Numbered from the stretch's first letter, positions 10,754 to 23,574 are shown. The stretch is DNA of 64,000 bases from Phocoena phocoena (GCF_963924675.1 NC_089239.1:2779001-2843000); one strand, 5' to 3'. Notes: a model not told the origin generated them from the letters alone. Program-made: numbers and translations.

Positions 10754-13700
10754 CTAGGACCCACATATATGCGTTAATATACAATATTTGTTTTTCTCTT
10801 TCTGACTTACTTCACTCTATGACAGTCTCTAGATCCATCCACATCTCTACAAATGACCCAATTTCATTCCTTTTTATGGCTGAGTACTATTCCATTGTAT
10901 ATATGTACCATATCTTCTTTATGCATTTGTCTGTTGATGGGCATTTAGGTTGCTTCCATGCCATGGCTATTGTAAATAGTGCTGGAATGAACATTGGGGT
11001 GCATGTGTCTTTTTGAATTATGGTTTTCTCTGGGTATATGCCCAGCAATGGGATTGCTGGGTCATATGGTAATTCTATTTTTAGTTTTTTAAGGAACCTC
11101 CATACAGTTCGCCATAGTGGCTGAATCAATTTCAATTCCCACCAACAGTGCAGGAGGGTTCCCTTTGCTCCATACCCTCTCAGCATTTGTTGTTTGTAGA
11201 TTTTCTGATGATGCCCATTCTAACTGGTGTGAGGTGATACCTCATTGTAGTTCTGATTTGCATTTCTCTAATAATTAGTGATGTTGAGCAGCTTTTCATG
11301 TGCTTCTTGGCCATATGTATGTCGTCTTTGGGGAAATGTCTATTTAGGTCTTCTGCCCGCTTTTGGATGGGGTTGTTTGTTTTTTTAGTATTGAGCTGCA
11401 TGAGCTGTTTATATATTTTGGAGATTAATCCTTTGTCCATTGATTCATTTGCAAATATTTTTTCCCATTCTGAGAGTTGTCTTTTCATCTTGTTTGTAGT
11501 TTCCTTTGCTTTGCAAAGGGTCTTAAGTTTCATTTAGGTCCCATTTGTTTATTTTTGTTTTCATTTCCATTACTGTAGGAGGTGGATCAAAAAAGATCTT
11601 GCTGTGATTTATGTCATAGAGTGTTCTTCCTATGTTTTCCTCGAAGAGTTTTATAGTGTCTGGTCTTACATTTAGGTCTCTAATCCATTTTGAGTTTATT
11701 TTTGTGTATGGTGTTAGGGATTGTTCTAATTTCATTCTTTTACATGTAGCTGTCCAGTTTTCCCAGCACCACTTATTGAAGAGACTGTCTTTTCTCCACT
11801 GTATATCCTTGCCTCCTTTGTCATAGATTAGTTGACCATAGATGCGTGGGTTTATCTCTGGGCTTTCTATCCTGTTCCATTGATCTATATTTCTGTTTTT
11901 GTGCCAGTACCATATTATCTTGATTACTGTAGCTTTGTAGTATAGTCTGAAGTCAGGGAGTCTGATTCTTCCAGCTCTGGTTTTTTTCCCTCAAGACTGC
12001 TTTGACTATTCGGGGTCATTTGTGCCTCCATACAAATTTTAAGATTTTTTTGTTCTAGTTCTGTAAAAAATGCCATTGGTAATTTGATAGAGATTGCATT
12101 GAACCTATAGATTGCTTTGGGTAGTACAGTCATTTTCACAATATTGATTCTTCCAATCCAAGATAATGGTATATCTCTCCATCTGTTGGTATCATCTTTA
12201 ATTTCTTTCAACAGTGTCTTATAATTTTCTGCATACAGGTCTTTTGTCTCCTTAGGTAGGTTTATTCCTAGGTATTTTATTCTTTTTGTTGCAATGGTAA
12301 ATGGGAGTGTTTCCTTAATTTCTCTTTCAGATTTTTCATCATTAGTGTATAGGAATGCAAGAGATTTCTGTGCATTAATTTTGTTTCCTGCAACTTGACC
12401 AAATTCATTTATTATCTCTAGTAGTTTTCTGGTGGCATCTTTAGGATTCTCTCTGTATAGTATCATGACATCTGCAAACAGTGACAGTTTTACTTTTTCT
12501 TTTCCGATTTGGATTCCTTTTATTTCTTTTTCTTCTCTGATTGCTGTGGCTAAAACTTCCAAAACTATGTTGAATAATAGTGGTGAGAGTGGGCAACCTT
12601 GTCTTGTTCCTGATCTTAGAGGAAATGCTTTCAGTTTTTCACCATTGAGAATGATGTTTGCTGTGGGTTTGTCATATATGGCCTTTATTATGTTGAGGTA
12701 GTTTCCCTCTATGCCCACTTTCTGAAGAGATTTTATCATAAATTGGTGTTGAATTTTGTCAAAAGCTTTTTCTGCATCTATTGAGATGATCATATGGTTT
12801 TTCTCCTTCAATTTGTTAATATGGTGTATCACATTGATTGATTTGCGTATATTGAAGAATCCTTGCATCCCTGGGATAAATCCCACTTGATGGTATATGA
12901 TCCTTTTAATGTGTTGTTGGATTCTGTTTGCTAGTATTTTGTTGAGGACTTTTGCATCTATATTCATCAGTGATATTGGTCTGTAATTTTCTTTTTTGTA
13001 GTATCTTTGTCTGGTTTTGGTATCAGGGCAATGGTGGCCTCATAGAATGAGTTTCGGAGTGTTCCTTCCTCTGCAATTTTTTGGAAGAGTTTGAAAAGGA
13101 TGGGTGTTAGCTCTTTTCTAAATGTTTGATAGAATTCACCTGTGAAGCCATCTGGTCCTGGACGTTTGTTTGTTGGAAGATTTTAAATCACAGTTTCAAT
13201 TTCATTACTTGTGATCCATCTGTTCATATTTTCTATTTCTTCCTGGTTCAGTCTTGGAAGGTTATACCTTTCTAAGAATCTGTCCATTTCTTCCAGGTTG
13301 TCCATTTTATTGGCATAGGGTTGCTTGTAGTAGTCTCTTAGGATGCTTTGTATATCTGCATTGTCTGTTGTAACTTCTTTTTCATTTCTAATTTTATTGA
13401 TTTGTGTCCTCTCCCTCTTTTTCTTGATGAGTCTGGCTAATGGTTTATCAATTTTGTTTATCTTCTCAAAGAACCAGCTATTAGTTTTATTGATCTCTGC
13501 TATTCTTTTCTTTGTTTCTATTTCATTTATTTCTGCTTTGGTCTTTATGATTTCTTTCCTTCTGATAACTTTGGCTTTTGTTTGTTCTTCTTTCTCTAGT
13601 TCCTTTAGGTGTAAGGTTAGATTCTTTGAGATTTTTCTTGTTTCTTGAGGTAGGTTTGTATAGCTATAAACTTCCCTCTTAGAACTGCTTTTGCTGCATC

Positions 13701-14424
13701 CCATAGGTTTTGGATCCTCGTGTTTTCATTATCATTTGTCTCTAGGTATTTTTTGATTTCCTCTTTGATTTCTTCACTGATCTCTTGATATTTAGTAATG
13801 TATTGTTTACCCTCCATGTGTTTGTGCTTTTTACGTTTTTTTCCCTGTAATTGATTTCTAATCTTATAGTGTTGTGGTCAGAAAAGATGCCTGATATGAT
13901 TTCAATTTTCTTAAGTTTACTGAGGCTTGATTTGTGACCCAAGATGTGATCTATCCTGGAGAATGTTCCATGTGTACTTGAGAAGAAAGTGTAATCTGCT
14001 GTTTTGGGATGGAATGTCCTATAAATATCAATTAAATCTGGTCTATTGTGTCATTTAAAGCTTGTGTTTCCTTATTAATTTTCTGTTTAGATGATCTGTC
14101 CACTGGTGTAAGTGAGGTGTTAAAGTCCCCCACTATTATTGTGTTACTGTTGATTTCCTCTTCTATAGCTGTTAGCAGTTGCCTTATGTATTGAGGTGCT
14201 CCTATGTTGGGTACATATATATTTATAATTGTTCTATCATCTTCTTGGTTTGATCCCTTGATCATTATGTAGTGTCCTTCCTTGTCTCTTGTAACAGTCT
14301 TTATTTTAAAGTCTATTTTATCTGATATGAGTATTGCTACTCCAGCTTTCTTTTGATTTCCATTTGCATGGAATATCTTTTTCCATCCCCTCACTTTCAG
14401 TCTGAATGTGTCCCTAGGTCTGAA
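10754..14424 (-). pseudogene. L1-B ORF2 (endonuclease and reverse transcriptase, RT box altered)
   Basis: L1 ORF2 remnant lacking its first residues. The endonuclease part is at 14394-13742 ([37 protein letters not shown]). The longest open piece (11924-12967, 347 codons) covers the reverse transcriptase core with [27 protein letters not shown] and the catalytic box. That box reads FADV (12467-12478) instead of FADD: the second aspartate codon is GTC. The C-terminal zinc-knuckle region ([17 protein letters not shown]) is near 11090-11150. The element cannot make active enzyme. L1-E carries the same change. Confidence 0.9.
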
Positions 14425-14639
14425 GTGGGTCTCTCTGAAGTGGGTGGATGAGGCTATCTAAGAGGCTTGTGCAAGTTTCCTGGTGGGAGGGACTGCCCAT
14501 GCTTCTCAGTCTTGGCTCTATGCTCAGGGAGCTGCTCTGTGTCCTCAAGGCCTTGGGGGCATCCTGGCTCCACCCACCGGGACTCTGGGCTTCTTCCTTA
14601 CAGAGCAGAAGGTCCTCCTCGATCCAGGTCTTGATCCAG

Positions 14640-14786
14640 GTCTGTAGGCACGACACAGCCCACCTTCTCTGTTCACTGAGTTCTGAAGGCTGGGAAGTCC
14701 AAGATCAAGATGCCGGCTGATTGGTCTCTAGTGAGAGCACCCTTCCTAGCTTGCAGACAGCTGCCTCCTTGCTGTGTTCTTCCCAT
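14640..14786 (-). mobile_element. MaLR/ERVL-type LTR fragment
   Basis: On the minus strand this reads like the 3' half of a mammalian MaLR LTR: CAGCTGTCTGCAAGC, then GACCAATCAGCCGGCATC, CTTGATCTTGGACTTCC and CAGCCTTCAGAAC. It is an old, degraded piece without coding capacity. The subfamily (MST or MLT1) cannot be set by eye. Confidence 0.5.
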
Positions 14787-14789
14787 AAT

Positions 14790-14923
14790 TTTTTTTTTTT
14801 TTTTTTTTTTTTTGGCCATGCCACACCGCTTGCAAGATCTTAGTTTCCTGACCAGGGACTGAACCCAGGGCCACAGCAGTGAAAGTGCCAAGTCCTAACC
14901 ACTGGACTGCCAGGGAATTCCTT
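14790..14923 (-). mobile_element. CHR-type SINE, short, at the L1-B 5' end
   Basis: On the minus strand it starts GGAATTCCCTGGCAGTCC, has a B-box region GGGTTCAGTCCCTGG, and ends GGCATGGCC followed by an A run (the T run at 14791-14813). Its head abuts L1-A directly, without its own duplication. This fits arrival as part of the composite insertion. Confidence 0.85.
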
Positions 14924-14933
14924 ACCACTTTTA

Positions 14934-16738
14934 TCCAACATAATTTTGGAAGTCCTAGCCACAGCCATCAGAGAAGAAAAACAAATTAAAGGAATTCAAA
15001 TTGGAAAGGAAGAAGTAAAACTGTCACTGTTTGCAGATGACATGATAATATACATAGAAAATCCTAAAGATGCCAACAGAAAACTACTAGAGCTCATAAT
15101 GAATTCAGTAAAGTTGCAGGATACAAAATTAATACACCAAAATCCACTGCATTTCTATACACTAACAGTGAAAGATCAGAAAGAGAAATTAAGGAAAGAA
15201 TCCCATTTACTATCACATCAAAAAGAATAAAATACCTAGGAGTAAATCTGCCTAAGGAGGCAGAAGACCTGTACGTTGAAAACTATAAGATGCTGATAAA
15301 AGAACCTGAAGATGAAAAAACAGATGGTTAGATATGCCATGTTCTTGGATTGAAAGAATTAATATTGTTAAAATGACCACACTGCCCAAGGCAATCTACA
15401 GATTCAATACAATCCCTACCATATTACCAATGGCATTTTACACAGAACTAGAACAACAAAAATTAATTTGTATGGAAACAAAAAAGACCACGAATAAGCC
15501 AAAGCAATCATGAGAAAGAAAAACATAGCTGGAGGAATCAGGCTCCCTGACTTCACACTACTACAAAGCTACAGTCATGAAAACAGTATGGTACTGGCAC
15601 AAAAACAGACACATAGTTCAGTGGAACAGGATAGGAAGCCGAGAAATAAGTCCATGCACCTATGGTCAATTAATCACGACAAAGGAGGCAAGAACATGCA
15701 ATGGAGAAAAGACAGTCTCTTCAATAAGTGGTGCTGGGAAAACTGGACAGCTACATGTAAAAGAAAGAAATTAGAACATTCTGTAACATCATATACAAAA
15801 ATAAACTCAAATGGATTAAAGACCTAAATGTAAGACTGGATAGTATAAAACTGCTAGAGGAAAATGTAGGCAGAACACTATTTGACATAAATCACAGCAA
15901 TATCTTTTTGGATCCATCTCCTAGAGTAATGGAAATAAAAACAAAAATAAATGAATGAGACCTAATTAAACTTAAAAGCTTTTGCACAGCAAAGGAAACC
16001 ACAGACAAGATGAAGACAACCCAAAAAATGGGAGAAAATATTTGCAAACAATACAACTGACAAGGGATTAATGTCCAAAAGGTACAGACAGCTCAAACAA
16101 CTCAATATCAAAAAACCAAATGACCCAGTCCAAAAAATGCATAGAAGACCGAAATAGACATTTCTCTGAAGAAGACATACCGATGGCCAAAAGGCACATG
16201 AAGAAACGCTCAATATTACTAATTATTAGAGAATGCAAATCAAAACTACACGGAGGTATCACCTCACACCAGTCAGAATGGCCATCATCGAAAAGTCTAC
16301 AAATAATAAATGCTGGAAAGGGTGTGAAGAAAAGGGAACCCTCTTGCACTGTTGGTGGGAATGTAAATTGGTGCAGCTACTGTGGAGAACAGTATGGAGG
16401 TTCCTTACAAAACTAAAAATAGAACAACCATATGATCCAGCAATCCCATTACTGGGCATATATCCGGAGAAAACCATAATTCGAAAAGTTATATGCACCC
16501 CAAATTTCATAGCAGCACTATTCACAACAGTCAAGACCTAGAAGCAACCTAAGTATGCATCGAGAGAGGAATGGATAAAGAAGATGTGGTACATATATAA
16601 AATGTACCAGCCATAAAAAAGAATGAAATAATGCCATTTTCAGCAAGAAGACCTAGAGATTATCATACTAAGTGAAATAAGTCAGACAAAGAGAAATATC
16701 ATATGATATCACTTACATGTGGAGTCTAAAAAATAAAA
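14934..16738 (+). pseudogene. L1-A ORF2, C-terminal half
   Basis: The sequence resumes in the reverse-transcriptase palm with an intact FADD box (15030-15041) followed by [14 protein letters not shown]. Next come the thumb region and the C-terminal cysteine-rich segment ([19 protein letters not shown], 16339-16395). The ancestral stop is near 16736. Several frameshifts are present. Here the catalytic pair is kept, unlike L1-B and L1-E. Confidence 0.85.
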
Positions 16739-17034
16739 GATACAAATGAATTTATCTACAAAACAGAAATAGAAAAAATACTTATGGCTACCAAAGGGGA
16801 AAGGAAGGGGGAGGGATAAATTAGGAGTTTGGGATTAACATATATACATTCTATATGTAAAACAGTCAACAAGGACCTACTGTATAGCACAGGGAACTAT
16901 ACTCAATATTTTGTAATACCCTAAGGGAAAAGAATCTGAAAAAGAATTATATAACTGGATCACTGTGCCGTACACCTGAAACTAACATGACATTGTAAAT
17001 CAACTATACTTCAATAAAATTTTTAAAAATAAAA
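14934..17034 (+). mobile_element. L1-A, 3' part
   Basis: This is the continuation of L1-A after the inverted insertion: second half of ORF2, 3' UTR with CCTACTGTATAGCACAGGG and CACTGTGCCGTACACCTG, and an A-rich end (TTCAATAAAATTTTTAAAAA). The junction restores the normal L1 order seen in L1-C and L1-E. Confidence 0.9.
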
Positions 17035-18089
17035 TTAGATCAATATAGTGGTTTAAGGAATAGACATCTGGTTTCAGAAAATATTTCAACTAGCTCATTT
17101 TAAAGTGCTTATCACTGTGATATGAGTGGATTACAAATATTAAACCATCCTGTTGTTTTTACAAACATGGCGTGCGTTGCCCGTAGCAACTTTCAAAGTA
17201 AACACTCTGGCACCTTTTGGTTTCATAACCCCTTCCTCAGATCGGCGTCTGGGGGGACAGCACGTGTGTAGGGACCAGATAAAAGGGAACCAATCATCTT
17301 TTTTTTTTTTTTTTAATTCGGTGGTGCGTTGCTGTGCAGAGTTGCAGGAAAAGGGCCACAGGATAGAATGGAAACTCAGACCAAGTGTGCAGATGAGGAA
17401 GGGCTCGCACCACTGGCACAGGAGGGTCCGTCCAAGCCCTGCACTGAGAGATTCAACCAAAGGGCAACCGCCTTCCAGCAGCTGAAGGAGTGTCCCGGGA
17501 TGATCCCAGGGCCCTTAAAACGTCTGCCTGAGAAAGCTGCCACCGCCAGAATTTACTCTGCTCCTTTAGAAAGCTTGCAGTGCTCAACCCACCCTCTGTT
17601 CTCTGAGATGTGAGACTGCCACCCAGAACTGTTTCCTCCAGGAGCTCTCTCTGAAATGTAAACATCTGGGGAGGATGGGGACTAATTCCGTGCGTACCTT
17701 GCTTCATGTGGCACCACCGCCTCCTGCCATAAGGATAGAAGTTTGTTTCTCCTCCATAAAAGCGCCAGTGAACAAACCCAGGTGGCCCAGTCACGTGGAC
17801 CAATCCCGTCCCAGCTCCCAGTGCCTTTCCAAAGCCAGTCAGCCTTTCAAACTCCAGCCTTTTGTTTCAGGAAACTAGTTCCAATCACGCTGGACCCTCT
17901 TTCCATTGGCCTCACCACTTTAGCAGCCTCTGGCTTTGTTCATCTTTGACAAGGGCTGGCTTTGCCTGTGATTTGTTAAACTGATGTGAGCTGTCTCCTG
18001 GGCAGAGCTGTAATAGGCAGGATTTGGACGGAGGTACCACTTTACAAGCCAAATGACATACAGAGTTTAATCAAATAGAAGAAAAACTC
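17035..18089. other. Intergenic sequence between L1-A and HGSNAT
   Basis: Single-copy-looking DNA with a T run at 17301-17314. Short open frames on both strands have no recognisable family. It holds no young SINE or L1. It lies downstream of the last candidate HGSNAT poly(A) signal. Confidence 0.5.
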
Positions 18090-18095
18090 TTTATT
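18090..18095 (-). promoter_or_regulatory. HGSNAT: Candidate distal HGSNAT poly(A) signal
   Basis: AATAAA on the minus strand, read as CATAAATAAAGAG, about 3.7 kb after the stop. Other AATAAA motifs lie at 18972-18977 and 20883-20888. Which is used cannot be decided from sequence alone. Confidence 0.35.
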
Positions 18096-21000
18096 TATGG
18101 AAGTGGAAGGGTGTGACCTCTAATAAGATAAAATGCAAGAACGAACAGCCATGAAAGGTGGGAAAATAGAAAAAGAACTGACCTCTGTCGAGAAAATCCA
18201 GCGGTCAGGACAGAATCCCACCAGACCCGAGATGGTAATGGACACCGTGGGAAGCCGTGGGCTCGGCCCTGCGGGGAGTGAGGCCAGCTGTCCTTACAGC
18301 TGCGTTTGGGATAGATTCTGCAAAGGAAAGCTAGCGGGATGCTGGCATCTTTAATCTGGCGCAGTGTTGGCAACATACATAATTAGTTAGATAAGGGGGT
18401 TACAGGGTCTGGAGCATCTTATGACATGACGCAAACATCTAGCATTTCTATCAACTTTGAAATCGGAAACACATGTAGCCTGAAGAAAAACAATGTTTTG
18501 GAACTAATGCCCAACAAAAACTGATTACCGGGAGAAAAATGGTGGCTTGCTACACCAGTGAAAACAGATTACACAGCTATGCAGCTGAAGACAACCACTG
18601 GCGATGCGTCTTCCCGCCTAATTTCAAACTTTAAACAAAAGGTGTGTTTTAAACCTCAGAAGCTGCATTGTTCACAGGACCATGGCTGCTACAGCGTACT
18701 GCTTAGGATTTTTAAAGATCTACCCCTAGTTTTTTACGATTGATGGAAATCTCTTTCTGAAAGGCAGTTTGATTTGTTGAGAAAATTTCTCAAAGTCCTT
18801 TTGTCGCCCCCATTTATTTGGAAAACAGGACTACATTAAAGGAAAAGTAAAAAATAGTATGTTGACTTTCATTTAAGCTGATACCATCTGATACAAACCA
18901 GATTATTGTGCATTTATGAACGAGGCCCTTTATGGGCCAGAATGAAGTGAGGTCAAGTGTAAGAGCAGCAGTTTATTCACCTAATTATAAAGCGGAATTA
19001 GGAATATAAGTGCAAAAAATGAATAAACAATGTCAAATTATTACATTCCCACTCCAGGACAGTACTTTCTGCTTTGTTACACAAGGACTCCACCCAACTT
19101 CCCCACAGGATGCACTGTGACATGGGTTTTCTGCAGCCACCGCTGCACACGGTTGTCCCCACTGCCATGTCCCACTCCACCGCTCACCCTGCACACTCCC
19201 TGCCCTCCCCAGGGAGATGCCAGCTGTCCCCGCTCAGCCCTGGGCCAGGCCAGCCCAAGCTCCCTCGTCACGGCTGGTCTTGCACAGTTTGGGGAGCGTT
19301 TTCCGGCCAATAACGTTATGAGGCACAGAGGGGATGCCCGCTCCCTCCCGTGTGGCGCTGGCCGAGTGTGTGTGTCTGTCGTGATGGCAGTGGGGTGGGC
19401 ATCTCAGCCGTGAAGCGACCTGAGCAGGAGCCCACCCGCCGTGGGACCACTTATGTGCGATGTTCTGCTTATAACCCAGCTGGATGGGGAGTTCCTGCTC
19501 CATCCGGCTCAAGACATCCTAACCGATGGGCACCCCGACTTGAAAACTGCTTCTGGAGAGGCCCAGCTCAGCCTTACCTGCTGAGACTCGGGATGACAGA
19601 GCCATGACCACCCACAAATGTGCACCGCAAGAGAGGGGTTTCCTCAAAGATGACGGCTCTCCCCACGCGCACGCGTGCGCACACACACACATTAGCTCCA
19701 GATACACGCGAAATTTTACCTACGAAAAGCAAACCCACCACCCCATTTTGCTTTCACAAGTTTATTTAGCGCCTGCTCTGCACGGGCCACTGTGGCGTGC
19801 ATGAAGAATGTGCCTTATCCTCCACAAGCTCACAGGCCAGCGTGGGAAACTGGTCATGTACCCAAATCACTGTCATACAAGGCAGAGAGCAACAAGTGCC
19901 ACAAGATTGAGCCCAATCAGATATTACGAGAACTCAGAGCAAGGAAATATTACTTAGGGACAAGACTAAGATTAGAGAAGATGCCTTAGAAGCAGGGGGC
20001 GAATGTGATAGGTCAAGGGTCGATGGGAGAAAACTAAGGGGACTAATCAAACTCAGGGGCAGGAGGCAGCTGATGGGGCTGCAAGCAGCAGGCTGGGTCC
20101 AGGGGGCTGGACATAGCCGAGAAGGTGTGCTGGGCTCAACGGAGGACGGCTCTGCCTGCCAGCAAAGCTGTTCCAACTTCAGTGTAAGTGCTTATAAGGA
20201 GGTGATGTGAGTCAGCTCTGTTTATGAAGTGTAATCTGGGGCAGTAGACAGTGGCTTTACAGAAGGAGGGACTGAGGGAAGGAGGCCAGTTGAAAAATGA
20301 TTCCTCTTGGCATCTGGGCAAGAGTTACAGGCAGTGACCGTGAGAACTGAGACGACTTGGCAATGACTAAACATGGGAAAGGGGGACAGAGGAGGTAAAG
20401 CGGGTGAAAGACAGTTTTATCCGAGAGACAGAGGGTCACCTGTCCACAGAGCTGGGACAATCCAAGCCGGAAAGGCTTGTGTTTGAGAAGAGAGGGTGGA
20501 GGGGGAAGCCTGAATGCTGGCGGACACCCAGGTGGACAGGCACAAGTTGGGATGAGAGTTCGGGTAGAGACGGGGTAGCTGGAAACTCACTATCCATGCA
20601 GGGTGACAGCTGACATCAGGGGACAGGTCGAAGTGACCCCGTCTCACCATGCAAGGATGCTCCAAAGTACAACCTACTGCCACATCTTCCTTCAACGTGG
20701 AATTCTCACAGGAAATCCCTAAGTAGGATGCTGCAAAATGGGGGTGCTGGTCCCCTGTGTTCTCCTCCTTCACTCCTGAGAAACAATTCTGCACTTTGGT
20801 GATTCCAAGCAGGAAAGCTGCCTCCACTGTGGAGGGTCATTCTGAAAAGAGTTACTCTGATGAGAGTTTTTTAAACTTCTCATTTATTTTGAAGAGTTTT
20901 CTGTAACAAAATTATTTTTCTAAGGATTTCAGAAATGCCACTGATGTCTCCCACCCCACTGGATCTCAGAGCTGGAGGGGAGCTGAGCGGGCAGCACCGT

Positions 21001-21798
21001 GTCCCTCGCTGTGAGGGGACCTGCCTTGCATCTAACCCGGCAAGGATGCCACAGCAGGAGCCCGGCCGAGACCATGAGCTTCTCTCTCTTCCTAGAGTCA
21101 GAGGATGGCCTGGGGGACCAGCTACCACCCAGACACACAGACAGAGAGACAGACAGGCAGACAGGAGGTGGGTGGGTAGAGAGATAGGTATATGCAAGGG
21201 TGGCTGGGAATAACACATGTACTGTTTCACTTGTTTTTCAAATGAGGAAAAGGAGAAAATGGCTTCTGATAGAAAGGCATTTTTTTGGACCCACCAGTTA
21301 CTTACAGATCTGAAAGGAGATTACTTGGAATTTCTTGAAATACTAAACTGTACGTAACTGAAATATGTTAGACTATGTTACCACACACTATACCCAATGA
21401 GCTTCACAGTCAGACACAACAGAAACGGTGGTATCTTGGTCGGCGTGGACCAGCACAGAAAGACAGTCTGCAGGAAAGATCAGTAAGGTCAGACCTTAGG
21501 TGGTCACAGAAGCAAAATGGCCTGGTTAACTCCCTTGTGAAAAATTAGAGGAGAAATCCTTAGAGTGAAGTTGCAAAGGCATCCATTTCTACAGAAGATG
21601 GAGAGAAAAGACAATTACGTTTCAGATGTCTGAGTCTCACGTATACAGAGTCAGATGAGCCACGTCGGATAATCAACCAGCCTGAGCACGTCCGCATCTC
21701 CCCCAATAACCTGGAAATATGCAGTTTTATAACGAATGGCTCCTTTTAATGGTGCCCCAGGCCCTGTCGTCTGCTAGCAACACATCTCAGCTGGGGCC
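18096..21798 (-). other. HGSNAT: HGSNAT 3' flank, probably long 3' UTR
   Basis: 3.7 kb downstream of the HGSNAT stop with no young retrotransposon and several minus-strand AATAAA motifs. This fits a long 3' UTR, but the transcript end is not proven. An old L2/L3-like stretch may be present near 19745-19990 (TTATTTAGCGCCTGCTCTGC). A short CG/CA run is at 19668-19690 and a GACA-rich tract at 21128-21175. No other gene was recognised. Confidence 0.5.
20883..20888 (-). promoter_or_regulatory. HGSNAT: Candidate proximal HGSNAT poly(A) signal
   Basis: Minus-strand AATAAA about 910 bases after the stop. It is a canonical hexamer, but its use is unproven. Confidence 0.35.
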
Positions 21799-21980
21799 TC
21801 AGATTTTCCAAAACACCTTCTTCTTGTAGAGAACATAAGCGATGAGCACCCAGAGTGCAGTGGCGACTATGTTCTGAACGAGATGCTCCCTGTGTGACTG
21901 GTTGTTCCCCAGCCTCCACTGGAAGGGGAAGTAGCTGGCGAAGACCTCGTGGCCCACGTACACCAAGATCGAGTTCATTC
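21799..21980 (-). CDS. HGSNAT: HGSNAT exon 18 (C-terminus, stop TGA)
   Basis: Starts with the last two bases of a Gly codon, then [19 protein letters not shown], a loop (NNQSHREH), and a final membrane helix [17 protein letters not shown]. It ends in a basic tail KKKVFWKI and TGA at 21799-21801. The short cytosolic tail carries the tyrosine-based element proposed to help lysosomal sorting in human HGSNAT. The acceptor is CCCCAG. Confidence 0.97.
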
Positions 21981-22362
21981 CTGGGGAAACACAGCTGGTT
22001 ATCGACTTAACTCTTGAAATTTGCCTTTAGTTCAGTGAAAAAAGAAAAAGTGTCCACTTGTTATTGGCTACACCAAAAATAAGTGATGCGAATCTTAGAG
22101 ATTTGAGTGTGAACCTTATCCAAAAATTATTAGAAAACATTCCTTTGGTAAGTGTAATTCTGGAATACCAAATTTGAAAGGAAAGCCAGAATTATTCATT
22201 TATATTCTCTACACAGAAAACCTGAGGACCAGTGAGCGTAATTGTTACTGGACTCGGGGCTGAAACGAGTCACTGAAGTCATCTGCTGTCTCTCGTCTCG
22301 GGCAGAACCCGTGCATCTCCGCGTGGTGTCTCTTAGGCACCGCCTGTAGGGCAGGGGGTTTA

Positions 22363-22898
<536 letters not shown>

Positions 22899-23496
22899 CT
22901 AGAAGCGGGGAGAAAGATGTTAAAGTTTTTTACATCACCTCAAGAAACAATTGTGGTTCAAAACTGAAGAAAAGGAGTGACTTAATTGCTTAGGGAAGGC
23001 TGAAAACTGTGCCCTCCGTTTTATTCTTTTAACTGGAAAAACATTTTTAAGATGTGTAACTAAAAATGTTCTCCAAAAAGCCTCTTTTCAGCATTACTCT
23101 TGAGTTGAAGGTAAACGACCTTATCAACTGGAGTGAATCCGTGGAGGAAACAGGGCTGCCAGGTCAGGGGTGAAAGAACAGCTAAGCTTATCTTTTGCCC
23201 CCAGTGAACCTGTTATCATTGGCCTGGTCCTTCTGGCAAAGGTCCCCACCAGAACCCACACCTCCGCTCCATTTCCTCATATCTTCATTGACTTATTTAT
23301 AAAGACATTTTCCTAAGAAAATCAACCTGAGAACTTAGGTGTCGAGACTTTTCCTCTCTGATATTCAAGTGAAGAATGTTACCGATGCGAAGTGACAGCT
23401 GCTGTCTATCCCACGGTCGGCCACTAAACATTTTGTGTCTTTGAAATGTGTATGTGTGAAGAGAAGGAATTTCGGAGAGGACCATCCGCTACTTAC

Positions 23497-23574
23497 AAGG
23501 AAACAACCCCAGGTAGCGAATCTGATCAGGATGCCTTTAGTCTGATCCTTGTAATACAGGAGTATTTTCCCTGC
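23497..23574 (-). CDS. HGSNAT: HGSNAT exon 15
   Basis: 78 bases, exactly 26 codons: AGKILLYYKDQTKGILIRFA then TWGCFL. It covers the end of one helix, a short cytosolic loop and the start of the next helix. The loop differs from human at several positions (Asp-Gln-Thr-Lys-Gly for Ala-Arg-Thr-Lys-Asp). The acceptor is CCCCAG and the donor GTAAGT. Confidence 0.96.

Larger units (their letters stand above)
10531..14923 (-). mobile_element. Inverted composite insertion: L1-B plus LTR-like and SINE sequence
   Basis: This block splits L1-A and is flanked by near-identical ACCACTTTA / ACCACTTTTA (10522-10530 and 14924-14933), the look of one target-site duplication. In minus-strand order it holds a CHR SINE (14923 to about 14790), an old MaLR-like LTR piece (about 14786-14640), an L1 5'-UTR-like piece (about 14640-14425), a large L1 ORF2 and 3' UTR, and an A tail next to 10531. 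ORF1 is absent. The single duplication around all parts suggests that they arrived together (see findings). Confidence 0.7.

Noticed and set aside
14395..14470. Spliced L1 (SpIRE-type) explanation for the L1-B deletion
   Set aside because: Intact relatives show no GT donor at the 5'-UTR side of the join, so ordinary splicing does not explain it.
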